From the NCBI GenBank assembly GCA_011634665.1, contig WAEK01000002.1, positions 670,501-734,500 of the forward strand: 64,000 nucleotides of DNA, written 5' to 3'. Every line of letters starts with the position of its first letter. The first letter of the stretch is position 1. Positions 48,792 through 60,808 of this stretch are shown here, one piece after another. The notes under the pieces are model-generated. The model had not been told where the DNA came from. It did no database searches and saw only the letters and a list, made by a program, of their open reading frames with translations. The DNA comes from Mortierella sp. BCC40632 (Eukaryota; Mortierellomycota; Mortierellomycetes; Mortierellales; Mortierellaceae). The translations under genes were made by a program, and so were the position numbers.

Positions 48792-51700
48792 GTCAGAGAT
48801 GGGACAAGCATCGGATTTTATGAAAGTGAACAGGCGACACACAACACAAAGTCCACCAAACAATGGTCAGATGAGCTATTTTTACTTATCCCACTCTTTT
48901 TTTTCGCCCGGGGGGGCGCGAAGACGGGACTTTCGATTCTGGGACCAGACGAAAGAAGAGGTCAAAGCCCGTTCCTCATTTACCCCTCTTCTGGTTGGTG
49001 AAATCAACGAATGAACGGCGTTGGATACGATTTCCTCGACTCGTTCTGCCCAAAGGTCCATCGATGCAAAGGGTCCGGGAGCCTATCCCTTTTCCTTTTT
49101 CCCCTCCTGTGCGTGCAACCAGACCATAATAGTGCTATAGAGAGGGCTAACGTTCCAGTAATCGTTGCATTTGTGTCAATTGTTGAAAGCCGCCACCCTT
49201 TTTCAGAGGTTACAGGAAAGCACCCCGATTTCATAACTCCGCGGTAGAATGTTGAGCTAGATGAACAGCTGTTGCTTCTTACAGAACGGGCTATCTTCCT
49301 GCCATGGGCCCTTTATCCACCAATGACGATTGTTTGCATTCACAACATTGGAAGCCAATGCAAACGCCCATTTGGAATGCAGGCTTCTTGGACTAGTACT
49401 CAAAACAGTACAGTGTACTCCGCAGTTGCCAGGCATGGCTGTATTAAAGGATCTATACAGAAGCACTGAGAAGTAGCTTCAGGAAAAGTGAGAATGCAAC
49501 CCGACACGTCATGACCGAAGGAACTGTGTGATCAGCTTTGTATTCAAAGGCGAAGACCACAGGCAAAGGTTATTTCAGAGACAGCTTCGGGACAAAGCTG
49601 TTGAGCTTTTTTTGCATGCTCGAAAGGGGACATGAAGATAACACGCCGCGGTGGCAAGGGGAGCCTGCGCAGCCCACAAAGTCATAAGCCCCGCCCCTGT
49701 AAAAAAACATGAAGGCAAGTTAGGAAGGCATCCTGCTACTGAATAGGACATGGTGTCTCATATTTTGAGCCTCTCTGTTTGGAAAGTTTTGGTGAATATG
49801 GTATTCGATGTGGTGCTTTGAGAAGGAATCAATAATATTCCTTCGTCAAAGGGTGCTTGATGACCACGACCAACTGGAGTTACGCCTCAAGCTCTCATAT
49901 TTCCGATACTTGACTGTGTGCTCCTTTTCGGTCCTGGACATCAGTGGGGTCTTGCCATACAGCCGTGAGCTATGAACACCAGAGTCATGGGTCAATGGAC
50001 CACGGGTTATCAGGCTGGCATAACTGTTATAGAACGATCGAGGACTCGCACTAGAACTTGGGGTATAAGAGCTTGAGGATGTCCGCAATTGGCTAAGGAT
50101 CGTTGAACGACCACGGATAAAAGAGCAATTGGAAAGGGAAAAGGTTCGCCACCAAAGCTAATGAGCCCTTGTTGACTGAAGGTTAGGAACACAATCGTGG
50201 AACAGGGGTCATCTCGAGTTGAGATATCTCCCATGTCCGCCAATACATGTTGACAACGTGATTCCTCATCCCACACATAACAAGAAATGGCCATGTGGCG
50301 GGCGGCTGTTAATATTTAACTTATATTTGCCCTCTTCAGCCTAAACAGTATCTTTTGACCATGCAGAAGAAGTTTAAGTACAGGGTGAATGAGAGAAAAA
50401 TGAAAGTAGGTGATAGATGGGTATGTCGCGCGTCACTCAGTCCCCAGGGTTTTTCTTCTCCTCCTTTCTCTCGTTGTCGTACTTGTCCCGTTCATTTCAA
50501 CATAAAGACGACAGTGAATTTTTTTGTTGGCTGGCTCGATCATAGAGCGCAATCAGGTAGACTCTTTCATGTCGTCACTCTCGCCTTATGGGTAGACTTC
50601 TATCAATGACAATGGAACATCTTGGAATCTATAGCAGAGATACACCCACTAAGGTATCTCAGCTGCAATGCTTGACGTGCGCCTGCCGCACAAAAAAACA
50701 AAAGGAGAGCTCTCATGCGTTTTCCCAATAACCTTTCAAAATCCAGAGTTAAGGGAACAGTCTAGGTCTGCGGCACGAAAACTGAAACTATTCTGCACAG
50801 AACAGGTCAGTTCCCTGTCTCCCCTTTGACAACCCAAAAGCAAAGCGCGCAAAGCCCTCTCCGGGACGTAATCTTACCATTGTGCCTCCGTCCTTGTACT
50901 TGCTTGATTTGGATATCGTGAATGCATCCACATGTACTCATCTTCCACTCTTTCCTTGTGACAGACACTAATGCCTCTGTTATATATGGATGCTATGTCA
51001 ACATCAAAAGTACTAATGCAAGAGGCTCCAATGCCAACGACAATGCATGGGAGGAAAAAAACAAAAAAAACAAAAGAAAAAAAAAGAAAAAAAAAAAGAG
51101 TCAGAATAACATCGCTTACCAAAGTGGGATGTGCATAGAAATTCAAAAAAGAATTGCGCTGCCCTCAACCAGTACCACTTCATCCACTTCTCGGTAATAC
51201 ACTGATTATCTTATCCTCGCGTACCATTTCGTTGGTTCCGTGAACGCTTTCAGTATTGACTCAGCTTGTGCGATTTTTCCTTTCGATCGCTCATTCGCAT
51301 TCTCTTTTCTCCAGCCATGACTCCTCCCGACAAACACTCAAACTCTAGTGTGTTCAAGAGACCATATTAAACAATTCTTTGATCAACTAGCTCGCGCATC
51401 TGCACCTATGACAACCCTTTGCGCCTCTTTCTCTGGACCAGATCTTACACTCTCCAGTCGAGGCTCGTTCGTACCGAAAATTGCCGCAAAGAAGGAGTGA
51501 AAGAGGATGGGGGCCTGTCATGGAAGTTTTCTGGCAAACTCGCCATCGCTATCTTGCAGTGTGGAACCCAGTATGAAGAAGCGTGCATTGTGAATGGGCT
51601 TGTGCATTAGCACCGAAACAAGATCAAGCAACGAAGCTTGAACTCCACAAAACACCCCATCCCTAGATAAGGTTTCTCGGGTCTTCTTGGTCCCGATCTT

Positions 51701-54323
51701 CTCAAGGCGATTCGTTCTCTGAAAAAGTTCGCCTGACCCGTGTGCCAATTCAGTGAGCTCTACCCTCTCACTTACCGCTGCTACTGGTATGAATGGCAGC
51801 GCATTTACTCTGCATGATCCTTTTTATTGCACTCGTCTTATCCCCGACTTGTCCTCACCATTAGTCGGCAAAAAAGCTGTCGGAGACCAGGGAAAGCTCA
51901 TAAAGTCTAAGACACCGATCAACTCGAAATCACACAGCTACCATTCAAAGAGAAGGCCACCACTCAGACGCTAGCAAGGAAGCTGCTATCAACAACTATT
52001 ACTCACTCGTAAGCAAAACTTTGTTCTTCCAGGGAACAACAACCAAACTGGATTTCGAGAGCGCGGTGGGCGCGATGGAGAGGAATTTCACCCGCCATCT
52101 ACTCATAGCGCAAAATGCTAGCCTGGACATGTAAACATTCTTCACTCTAGAGGATTCAAGTCATAGTGCCTTGGCAGCCTGAAGAGAGCTATTTGCTGCA
52201 AGAAAGAGCTATCCTTTGAGTCTGATAGTTACCGTACTTTTAAACTAAAAAAAATATATACATTAAAGTCTGAGAATTTTAGGGTTATTCAATGCAGCAT
52301 AGAGACAGAGTCTCTGACTGGCAACGAGGCTTTTCTAAGCTGAGGATGGTTGACAGCACGATATCTTGGTTTGCTCCTAGCAACACCCGAAAACAACGAC
52401 TCTGGGTAAGAAATCTAGGATTAGCCGGGACCTCTGCCTATTTGAAAGGGTTTCACTCCACCTTGTCCACTTCTTCCCTTCCTCTTCCTTCTCTTCCTCC
52501 TTCCCTTCTTCCAGCAACACCTCCCCCTCCAGATCCTCTGCATGATTTGCATTTCTTCCCTGTCTCCTCGATGCGTTTTCCACTGGATATGCGACGGTAG
52601 AGAAAAGCCTAGAGGCCTGCACTTTTGGCTCATGTCTTTGTCGCGCTCATGCATTTTGTATTCTTTCGCACATTCTCTGTATTAAGTTATCTATCTTGGT
52701 TGTAGGGTTCTTTCTAATAGAGTTAGCATTGACTTGCAATTGCAGAAAGGTTCAAGCTGAGATGGCGAAACAGTCATTCGTCAGTTATACCACTGTGCTC
52801 ATGCCACGGGATAGAATCCTCGATGCACGCCAAGCTTCACATTGAATAAGGCACCTTCAAGGGGCAGAAAAGAGGCCTCCAATATTTTTAAGCTATTGGT
52901 CAAATAAGGAACGGCAACGGGAAGACACAAAAAGATCCCACCTCTCCTTATCCCTTCTTCAGTGGTACAAAACATGGCCGTGTACTGCTACCAATCGAGA
53001 TGCTACCCAAGGCTATCTTGGTCACGAAGTATATTTCCAAAGCAAGCTCTGAGGCTTCTTTTCTCTTCTGGCCATCAGAGGGTGGCCTGTGGGTTTGCAT
53101 AAATCCAATGATCTTCCAATATGCATTTTCTCTCGGTTCTGTTTATGTCTTCTCTCAGCTCTGCTTTGTCTTCTCTCAGTTCTGTTTTTCTCTCCCCTCT
53201 TCCTTTTCTTTTCTTAAGCAGCTTCCTCTCTACCCTCGCTCATTACGCTTTTAACTCACTTAATCGCCGGCTTAACATTTCCTTGAGGACACCTCAACAA
53301 AAGCTCGCCCAATCAGCTGAAATTGATTCAATTGCGGCGTAGCCGAACTCCGAGGCTTCTTTTCAGTAGATCCGGAAGAAGGCAGTTAACCAGACATTTA
53401 CAGCCCAGCCCTAGCCCAGTCCGGTCTGGTCCACTCAAAAAGACGTGTGTTCGTTTGTGTACACTCAACTGTACACACTGCAGCATGCACAACCAAAAGC
53501 GAACAAGGCAAAAAAAAAAAAAAAAAAAAAAAAAACTGTTGCGAAAAGGCCCTGTCGAGGCCCGAGCTGCTGTGTAACACATTTTTTCCACTGTGGTTGC
53601 TCGTCTATTTGAGTCGTCCGCCCGCCCCATCTCGCTCAAAATGCCCGCGCTGAGAGGGTATTGCGCCTCTGTCAGCCTCCCCAGCTCAGCTAACCTAGCC
53701 CTGAAGACTTTGCCACTTGAAAGTGTCAAAGAGAGATGGTGGTGGCAATAGAGCAGGCAATAGAGCAGGATAATAGAGCGGCGAGAATAAAGCGTACTGT
53801 TTCTCTACGGACCTGAGCATGTCACGCCTTGAAAGTCATGAAACAAGCGGATAAGAAAGCGGTGTTAAGCGTTGACGACAAGGAAAGGAGTGTTTTTGAA
53901 CGGCAACGCCTCAAAACCCATTGTCAGCTGGATAGCATTTTTTGCCTGCGCATTCAGACCATCCCATCCTATCCTATTATGGCGTGCCCTAGGATAATCC
54001 AAGAGTCTGCCTACTTTTGTCTCCGATATGCCTTTCAGACAGCTCATCCAGACTTTTCCCAGCTGCTCATTAGACACACGAACCTAGCCTCGTTATCTTG
54101 TTGGCCCTCCTGAGACGTCCGCGCCTTTTTTTCTAAAGGCGTGATCAAAGACACATGTGCCGCTAATCACTCTGTCAAGCACAGCGTTGGACGTGGTGTG
54201 GGCATGGCCGTCATCATCAGGGACGACTAACGTCTACGTATGTTCCAGTAGAAACCACATACTGCAACACTCGCAGCTTTTGTATTCTCGATCGAATTCA
54301 CAAAATACCAATAGAAGCAAAAA

Positions 54324-54351
54324 AGACAGACAGACAGACAGACAGACAGAA
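54324..54351. repeat. (GACA)n tetranucleotide repeat
   Basis: Seven copies of GACA on the plus strand. Confidence 0.95.
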
Positions 54352-54779
54352 ACTCCAGGCTTTCGTAATCACTACGCTCTTGGAACTACCAGCCAGGACA
54401 AGCAGCAGATTACCACCCGTCTATCGACCTGCTTAGCCTTTCCACTTGTATCCTTCTCATGAAATGCAACAGAGATCGAATGAATGAAGTGTATGAGACA
54501 CCATTTCCTTTTAGTAGGCGTAGTGACAAGTCTGCGATTGTGGCTCCCGTGGAATGATGCAACCACCCACACTGCACGGAATAAATAATTCTCTCGTGTT
54601 CCAGACCTATTGCAAGGGAGAATGCATGAGGTCCTAAACAACGGAAAGTGTGAAAAGGACAACACGCTCCTCCAATAACAAGATTGTTCCGATTCACGGC
54701 TCAGATTTTTCTTAATGAGAGCAAAGCGCCAAAAACTGACACTGCCGCATTCTTATTCCCATCCGCTCATCTCCACTCT

Positions 54780-54821
<42 letters not shown>

Positions 54822-56421
54822 ACCCTCTTTGCAGGAAGAAGTGCTGTGTAAAAATGATTCAGCAAGATCTGCAGAGAGAACATGCTGTCTGAAGCCGAAA
54901 GGGGAAAGAAAGAAATAATCCCACCAACCCAAAATGCATTGATGGACATGATTTGGCATGATCACAAGCGAGAGAACTCGGGAATAGCCTATCCTTCCAG
55001 CAAAGTGCATGTCAATACGCTGGGCCGCTATGCTCTCCATCTCAGCGTTTACTTGCACACTAAAAACATCTGCGGTACCTCCTCTTGCCTTAAGGCCCTT
55101 CTCTTTGAATCAAGTACCTCGCGAGAGGTACCACTGGTTCTGTGTACCATTCTGGACTATACTTTCTGTCCTTGCCTGCCTGCGTTACAACAGAAGCCAG
55201 CACAAAGTTCACTCAGAAAACCAAGATGAAAGAAGGCATACATGCAATGATGAGAAGGGCGAGGTGCGGCTCTCCTTCTTCCAAGCTAGATCCAATAAAC
55301 TGCTGAGGAACAAGCGGAGACACTGTATGGTTTGGATCCCCCCAGGCCCCCTCTCTGTTCTCATCCACCTCCCTCATCCGTCTGGTTTGTCACCCTGCCT
55401 CGGGACTCGGGCTCGAGAACATCTTCTCGCATCTTCCAAGAACTCCAGTCCTCTCTTTTGCAATCAAAGGACACAGGCACACAGACAACACAGACAACAA
55501 GGAGGAACCTCCTGCATTCGTATGATTCAATGCCTCAGACTGGTCCACCAAGCGCTATTCCCTTTTTTTTTTTTTTTCTTCCTGCATGCTGTTGATCATT
55601 GGTGGTCTATGCATTGATGTTTGGAGATGTAGGGGCCACAAGTAAAAGTCAGCTTCAAAAGACCAACCACAACACAACAGACCATAAATTCAACTGTCGC
55701 CAGGGCACAACATTTGATGGCCTGAACTGATGCACTCTCCCTCCCCCCTCCCCTTCCCTTAATCCTCTTTTTGTGATCCTCTTCTTTGTGCTTCCTAGCT
55801 TATTCCCGTGTTGGTTGAATAGAGTGGGGGCAAAATGACAAAGCGGAAGCGACATTGAGGCATCCTTTCTTTTTATTCTTTGTTCCTGCCATCAACTTAC
55901 TTTTCGCGATCGTTTCTTTGTTTACACTCTTTTCCCAACCTCTGCCTCGCAACTCTAACCCTCTTAAAGTGATGGAATAAGCATGCTACTTGCGGGATCT
56001 GTTAACTGCAGAGGTGTCGAGTCGGTAACACCATTCACAGCCCTGGAGAGCTAAATAGGCATGAGTGTGACCAAAACTTGAAGTTACGACTGAGTGACAT
56101 TTTTATTAAGCCCTAGTGCTTGTCAACTCAATGGGTAACAACACCAGATGCAGGGGAGGTGGGGGAGAGGTGGAGAACTAAAGATCGCTCTCCTCAACCG
56201 ATGCATGATCATCTTTGCCTCTTTCCTCACCCTGTTTGCACTCCTAACACCATTCCTTAGCATCTAAATCGGATCTCTATTGTGATCGCACACTCAGTTC
56301 GTCAATATCACGGTAAGGATCGAGATCACATGGACCAAACTTTGTATTCTGGTGGAGATTACGGTAGCGAATCTATCACAAGATAATCTTTGTCTATTCA
56401 CACCGCCTTTGGATGCCTCTC

Positions 56422-58789
56422 TTAGAGACCCTCCAATAAGTATGTCTCGGTATTCAAGGCCCTTTGGAGCCTTCTCAGCTTCTTCCGCTTCTTAGTGATG
56501 GCACTTGCAGCAATGACAAATATGGCCATACCGTACGATCCCATTCGATACTGCGAGCAAAAGTCATCGACCAACGCCTTTAGACTACAATCCTATATGA
56601 ATTAACAAAGAGTCATATTCATATGTTTGTCAGTCAGCTGTGAATGTTGGCTAGTGGCAGAGGTTTCTCAAATACATATGGGCCATCATTATTTATCCGG
56701 GATCCGGGATAAAAGCAAGAGTCACCTCGTTATACTTGATCGCCTGCTGACCAAACTCGATGGTCTCGACTACGATATCAAATGAAAGAGGTTCTTTGGC
56801 CTTCTTTCTGTTCTCGCCTTTGTTAATGTGTCCAGTGTTCTTACTGTGCTCTAAGTCCTGGTGTGTCGGGGTGGCCTCGTTTCTCTTCGCCGAATTAGCG
56901 TCAATGAAATCTTGGATCCGCTTTGAATCTTCATTTTGCTTGGCCATGAGCGCACCCCACTGCTGTCCTTGCTTGGCTAGATTTTGATCCGACTCTTGCT
57001 TCCGTCGCTCTTCAAGCTGGCTTAACCAATCAAACGCACTAACAAATTCAAAAGTCGAGAGACCACTTGGCGTCGTAGATTCGCCTGTTGTCGGCGGCGA
57101 ATACACCAAGGAAGTCGGTGGTGACGATAACTCCTTTAGCTCCTGTCCGATAGATTCAGCTTCTTGCGGCGAATATGACGTTTCTTGGTCAACATCATTT
57201 GAAGGGATACACTCGGATTTCGTGAGCGGTATTAGGGACTTGGATGTAATGAGCAGGGGAGAATTATCTGAAGAAGGAGTAATCAAGTCTTCGGTGGTGC
57301 TGAGTTTCACGATGCCGCTAGGAGATTTCGGTGTACTAGTTTTGGAGCTCGATGGAGGGTCGTCCAATAAATCGAAACTGATTAGAGATGGGACCTCTGT
57401 CGAATCACTATCAGGCATAACCCTGGGCTTATCGACCGAAATGGACGAAGGAAGCGCCGCAGAAATATTCTTCTCGAGTCCAATGGGTGGAGGTGTCGGC
57501 GACATCGACTGTTTTGGTACGTCGTTGCCGCTATCATTATCAAGCAAAGACGATGTATGACTATTTGAAATATGGGGTAACATCTCTGAGCCCCGTGAGA
57601 CGTCGAAACCCGGATGCGGGGTAACTTCAGAATGAGGAACCGACATATCATCTCGAAGATAAACTTCTGGGTGTGGTGATAGGCCCTGGAGCTTTGGTGT
57701 GCGGTTTGAGGTCCATTCGTCTTCGCCCATGTCCTTGGGATCCATTTTAGACGGAGATGGCGGTCCATGACGCTCCACATCATACTCTCCTATCCATGAA
57801 TCCTGGTACTCGTCTTCAGAGAGCTCATGTTGGGTCGTCGGGCGTCGCCTTTCCGCCCATACATCTTCAGGCACCCATACATGATGACTATCCTCCCTTC
57901 CACGGATCCTCCTGTTACGACGAGTACGAACAAGATCCCCTGAGATATCATACTCCTGATGCTCATGCATGTTGTACTCCTGATCTACATTGTAATTATC
58001 GTCGGCATGCGCTTCTCCTTCAGACCCACAACCAGGTTCTGGGATGAAAGCTCGGGGATATGGTGACCCTGAAGAGGCCCTTGAACGTTCCTCATCCGAC
58101 AGAGACTCGACCAACTGAGCACGCCTGGCCTTTGACGGCGCCTTGGCCGAATCAGTTGCGACAGAGTCATCCGGCTGCTGGTTTAATAGAAACCACTGGC
58201 CTCCTCTCTTATCCCAGTATTCTCTCGTCCGTTGTTCGTCCAGGGCATGACTGTTGTATCTGGAGTCATAGTAGGACATCACGGGCCTCGGTGCCTCCCC
58301 CCAGCTCTTGTACTGATCCCTTTGCGATCGCTGGCCATCGCCCTCGTCAAAAGCCTTGAGCCTCTTCTTAGAAAGGATGATATCTTGAGTGTTCTTGTCC
58401 GTGGCCCAATAACGAGTGTTTTCGTCCAGCTTGATTGACGGCTCTTCATCTTCTCGCTGATTAACTGAAGGTTCCCATGCCAAATCCTGGCTTGTGTTCC
58501 AAATGTCATCCGAATGATTGTTCACTCGCTCAATGAGTTCTCCACGAAATGAACGCTGTTCTTCAGGCCAAACATCGTATCTTTCGTCATTATTGATGAA
58601 GCCGTCATCATGGCTGTGGTTATTATTAGAGAAACCGCTTCTGTATCGTTGTTGGTGAAAAGCGGCGGTGGTAGTCGAAGATTGAACCTCGCTGTTGTTA
58701 ATGGCCTCAGAGTTGAATCGAAAAGTCCAGTTCTGGCTCTGATGTGTAGATCTGTAAGAATACATCGGCTGGTTTTGAGGATCCTCCAT
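56422..58789 (-). CDS. Uncharacterised disordered protein, 744 residues
   Basis: Not recognised. Two exons: 58789..56726 and 56592..56422; 2235 nt. Residues 1-560 are mostly disordered, rich in Ser, Asp, Glu, Arg and Tyr, with repeated charged patches such as EDEYQDSWIGEYDVE. From about 590 to 690 it becomes helical: FEFVSAFDWLSQLEERRKQ, then a likely coiled coil, then SFDIVVETIEFGQQAIKYNE. The second exon adds DCSLKALVDDFCSQYRMG, a short hydrophobic segment (YGMAIFVIAASAI) and a basic tail KKRKKLRRLQRAL. The donor GAG|GTGACT is weak but is the only one that lets the frame continue after an ATATAG acceptor. Without splicing the protein ends ten residues later at IPDPG. The order disordered tail, coiled coil, hydrophobic patch and basic end suggests a scaffold on a membrane or on the nuclear envelope (inference). 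Confidence 0.7.
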
Positions 58790-60084
58790 GGCTAAACAAA
58801 CCCCAGAGAAAATGAGATGATCAACAAGACATCAGCCTGGTGATTGTAATAAAGACAAACTGGAATTGGACGAGGATCGCTTGAGCCCCCTCTTTCTCTT
58901 AAATCCTTTGTTTTACCACATCCATAATCAGAACAGACCATTGTCAGAGCTCTGCCTGGCAGAGCCTGTGGTGGTGGGCCAGGGCATTGTGTGGGTATCA
59001 GGCAACGGCCTATGTGCTGAACTGAAGGACGGATAACTCGAAGGACGTGATGCCTCTGTAGATAGGTTACGAACAGAGCAAGAGCAGTCCAATGGATTGG
59101 CGGGTCCGGTCGCCACCAAAAATTTGGCCCCAGCAAGGTAGCAAAAACACACTGTTGCAACTTCAGCAGCGAACTCTGCTCCCCTCTTCATTGGGCCGTT
59201 GCCACAGTGACATCAAGGAGAGGAAGCTTGCGTACTATTGAGAGGGTATCATCATTATCATGTGGGCTCCAGGCGCCCCACTTGCTCGCTCGTCAGATAC
59301 TGGAGAAACAAGTAGATGCTATCTACTGAGAGGAATACGCTATTGTGTTCCAGTGTATCCAGGTGAGGAACCGTCTGGTAAAGAGACCGCCAAGCCATGT
59401 AAACCACGAGTGCTAAGTGTAGACACAGAACTCCCAGGCAGGCGACAGGCGTGCAATGCGACGCACAGGGGACCCTTTTTTGTACAAGGTAGTGGCCAGT
59501 CATCCAAGAGCGCTGATTGGTCCGCAAGGCGAACAAGGCCGCGGGCGGGCAGCATGTCTGCCAGGCTCCTCTGGGGTGTGATGAGCAAGAAAGAGAGAGT
59601 GAGAGAGTGAGAGAGTGAGAGATAGAGAGAGAGAGTAGTGTCAGTCCATGCGAAGTCGCGCGGTCGTGCCTTGTGTGTTGGCGTTGGGTGTCGTGTGTGC
59701 TCTGTGCAGCGTGCGTGCTGTGTGAGTGCGGGATGCGCCCGCCACTGCCCTCTGCGCCTCTGTGCCGCGTGCCAGGCAACTAGAGGTCTCTTTGTCTTCT
59801 TTCAGCCTCGTCTGCTCTCTTTCTCCTCTTCTTTCCCTTTGCCACGAACACGCCGATCCTCTGATCTCCTTCTCTCCGCCCATTCTTCATCTGAATCCAA
59901 TCCCGCTCGTTGACCCCGACTCCAAGTACATGTAAGATCACTACAGTCATCCATCGCAATTGAGGATCATGCTCCTCTGTTCGCGTGCTTGCATCTTCGT
60001 ATCCTCCCTTCACTGATGCGGGACCATGCGGGGTTCAATCGACCCGTGGGACGAGCAAGATGCTACCACCATTGCAGAATATCC

Positions 60085-60306
60085 ATGCAGCCAAAAGATG
60101 CATCGCCTCAGTATCGAGCACGAGCATTTGCTCTGGCAGAGCCTCTGGATTTTCTACAATCCTCTCCTTCAATCTACCACATTCCTGCCCTGCGCGACCC
60201 AGTTGACATTTTTTTGCTCCTCTGTATAATCCTTGACGTGTCTGCGCTGTGTCCGCTCATCTCATGGGGCTTCCAGGAGAACATGGACCACATGACCCAT
60301 ATATAA
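60085..60306 (+). CDS. Short hypothetical ORF with F-box-like pattern
   Basis: 73 codons from the ATG at 60085. The stretch SIYHIPALRDPVDIFLLLC, followed by ILDVSALCPLISW, has the spacing of hydrophobic residues seen at the start of fungal F-box proteins, but I cannot name it. It ends at TAA 60304 without the usual long leucine-rich part. So it is either a truncated relic or the first exon of something I could not join. All three plus frames are open around 60030-60200. Confidence 0.25.
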   Translation: MQPKDASPQYRARAFALAEPLDFLQSSPSIYHIPALRDPVDIFLLLCIILDVSALCPLISWGFQENMDHMTHI

Positions 60307-60388
60307 ATTTTCTCTGTCGTGTTTTGCTCACGCACCGCAGGGCACAGGCAGTGGTCAAGTAGAGGAACAAAAAAGAAAAAAAAAAGGG

Positions 60389-60430
<42 letters not shown>
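60389..60430 (+). repeat. 42-A homopolymer followed by (GGCA)n
   Basis: An A run preceded by shorter A runs (60369..60385) and followed by GGCAGGCAGGCAGACAGGCA. Confidence 0.95.
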
Positions 60431-60434
<4 letters not shown>

Positions 60435-60808
60435 GGCAGGCAGACAGGCAAGCAGACAAACAGGGAGGCGATGAAGCCATGAGAATAATTCGTATCAGGC
60501 TACGACGAACAAAGATTTGACAGCATGAGGATTTTTGCAGTGGCCATGGACAATGGCGACGCAGTTTCACAGATTGGTTGGCAGATTCTCTTGGTTCTGT
60601 CCCTAATCCGAGTTCGCCATCCAGGATGACTCACTAGACATTCCTTTTCTCTATTGAATCACTCTAGTCCTCGCAAGCAAAGGAACCTAGCAGGCCGAAA
60701 GAAGACTGCTGACCAACCTGTCCCGTGAGCGTGCCCCCCTCTATCAAGCACCAGCAACCACCCGACCCATCCCTCTTTTCGCCGTCCACCGACTACAGAA
60801 ACGCGACC

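Larger units (their letters stand above)
45296..56421. other. 11 kb gene-poor region
   Basis: No gene with a known domain. Weak candidates are listed separately (45800..46306 + and 48573..48791 -). Repeats inside: 23 A (45392..45414), (CT)n (48112..48140), 26 A (53510..53535), (GACA)n (54324..54351), (TC)n (54782..54819). A T run at about 55562-55577 interrupts an ORF. Short ORFs with protein-like composition at 49846..50088 -, 51753..51974 + and 54882..55229 + could be exons, but I could not join them in phase. No tRNA or rRNA was seen. Confidence 0.55.
58790..60808. other. 2 kb divergent spacer before the PP2C gene
   Basis: Contains a GA-rich tract (59585..59637) that is a CT leader for the minus-strand gene, a CT-rich tract on the plus strand (about 59800-59885), a 42-A run (60389..60430) and (GGCA)n behind it. 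One short ORF with protein-like content (60085..60306) is listed separately. Confidence 0.55.

Noticed and set aside
50010..50294. 94-codon minus-strand ORF and the 80-codon ORF that overlaps it
   Set aside because: Both look protein-like, but no splice join in phase was found and no family is known.
51518..51974. Overlapping ORFs on both strands around 51.5-52.0 kb
   Set aside because: Several short pieces look coding in different frames. I could not build a model that avoids stops, so I treat them as possible relics only.
55009..55617. 202-codon plus-strand ORF from an ATG
   Set aside because: It overlaps another 115-codon ORF in a different frame (54882..55229), has no domain, and its end runs through a T homopolymer coding Phe. 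Not supported without transcript data.
60030..60050. GGGTTCAATCGACCC resembling a tRNA T-arm
   Set aside because: The five-base stem does not pair correctly and no acceptor or anticodon arm is found upstream.
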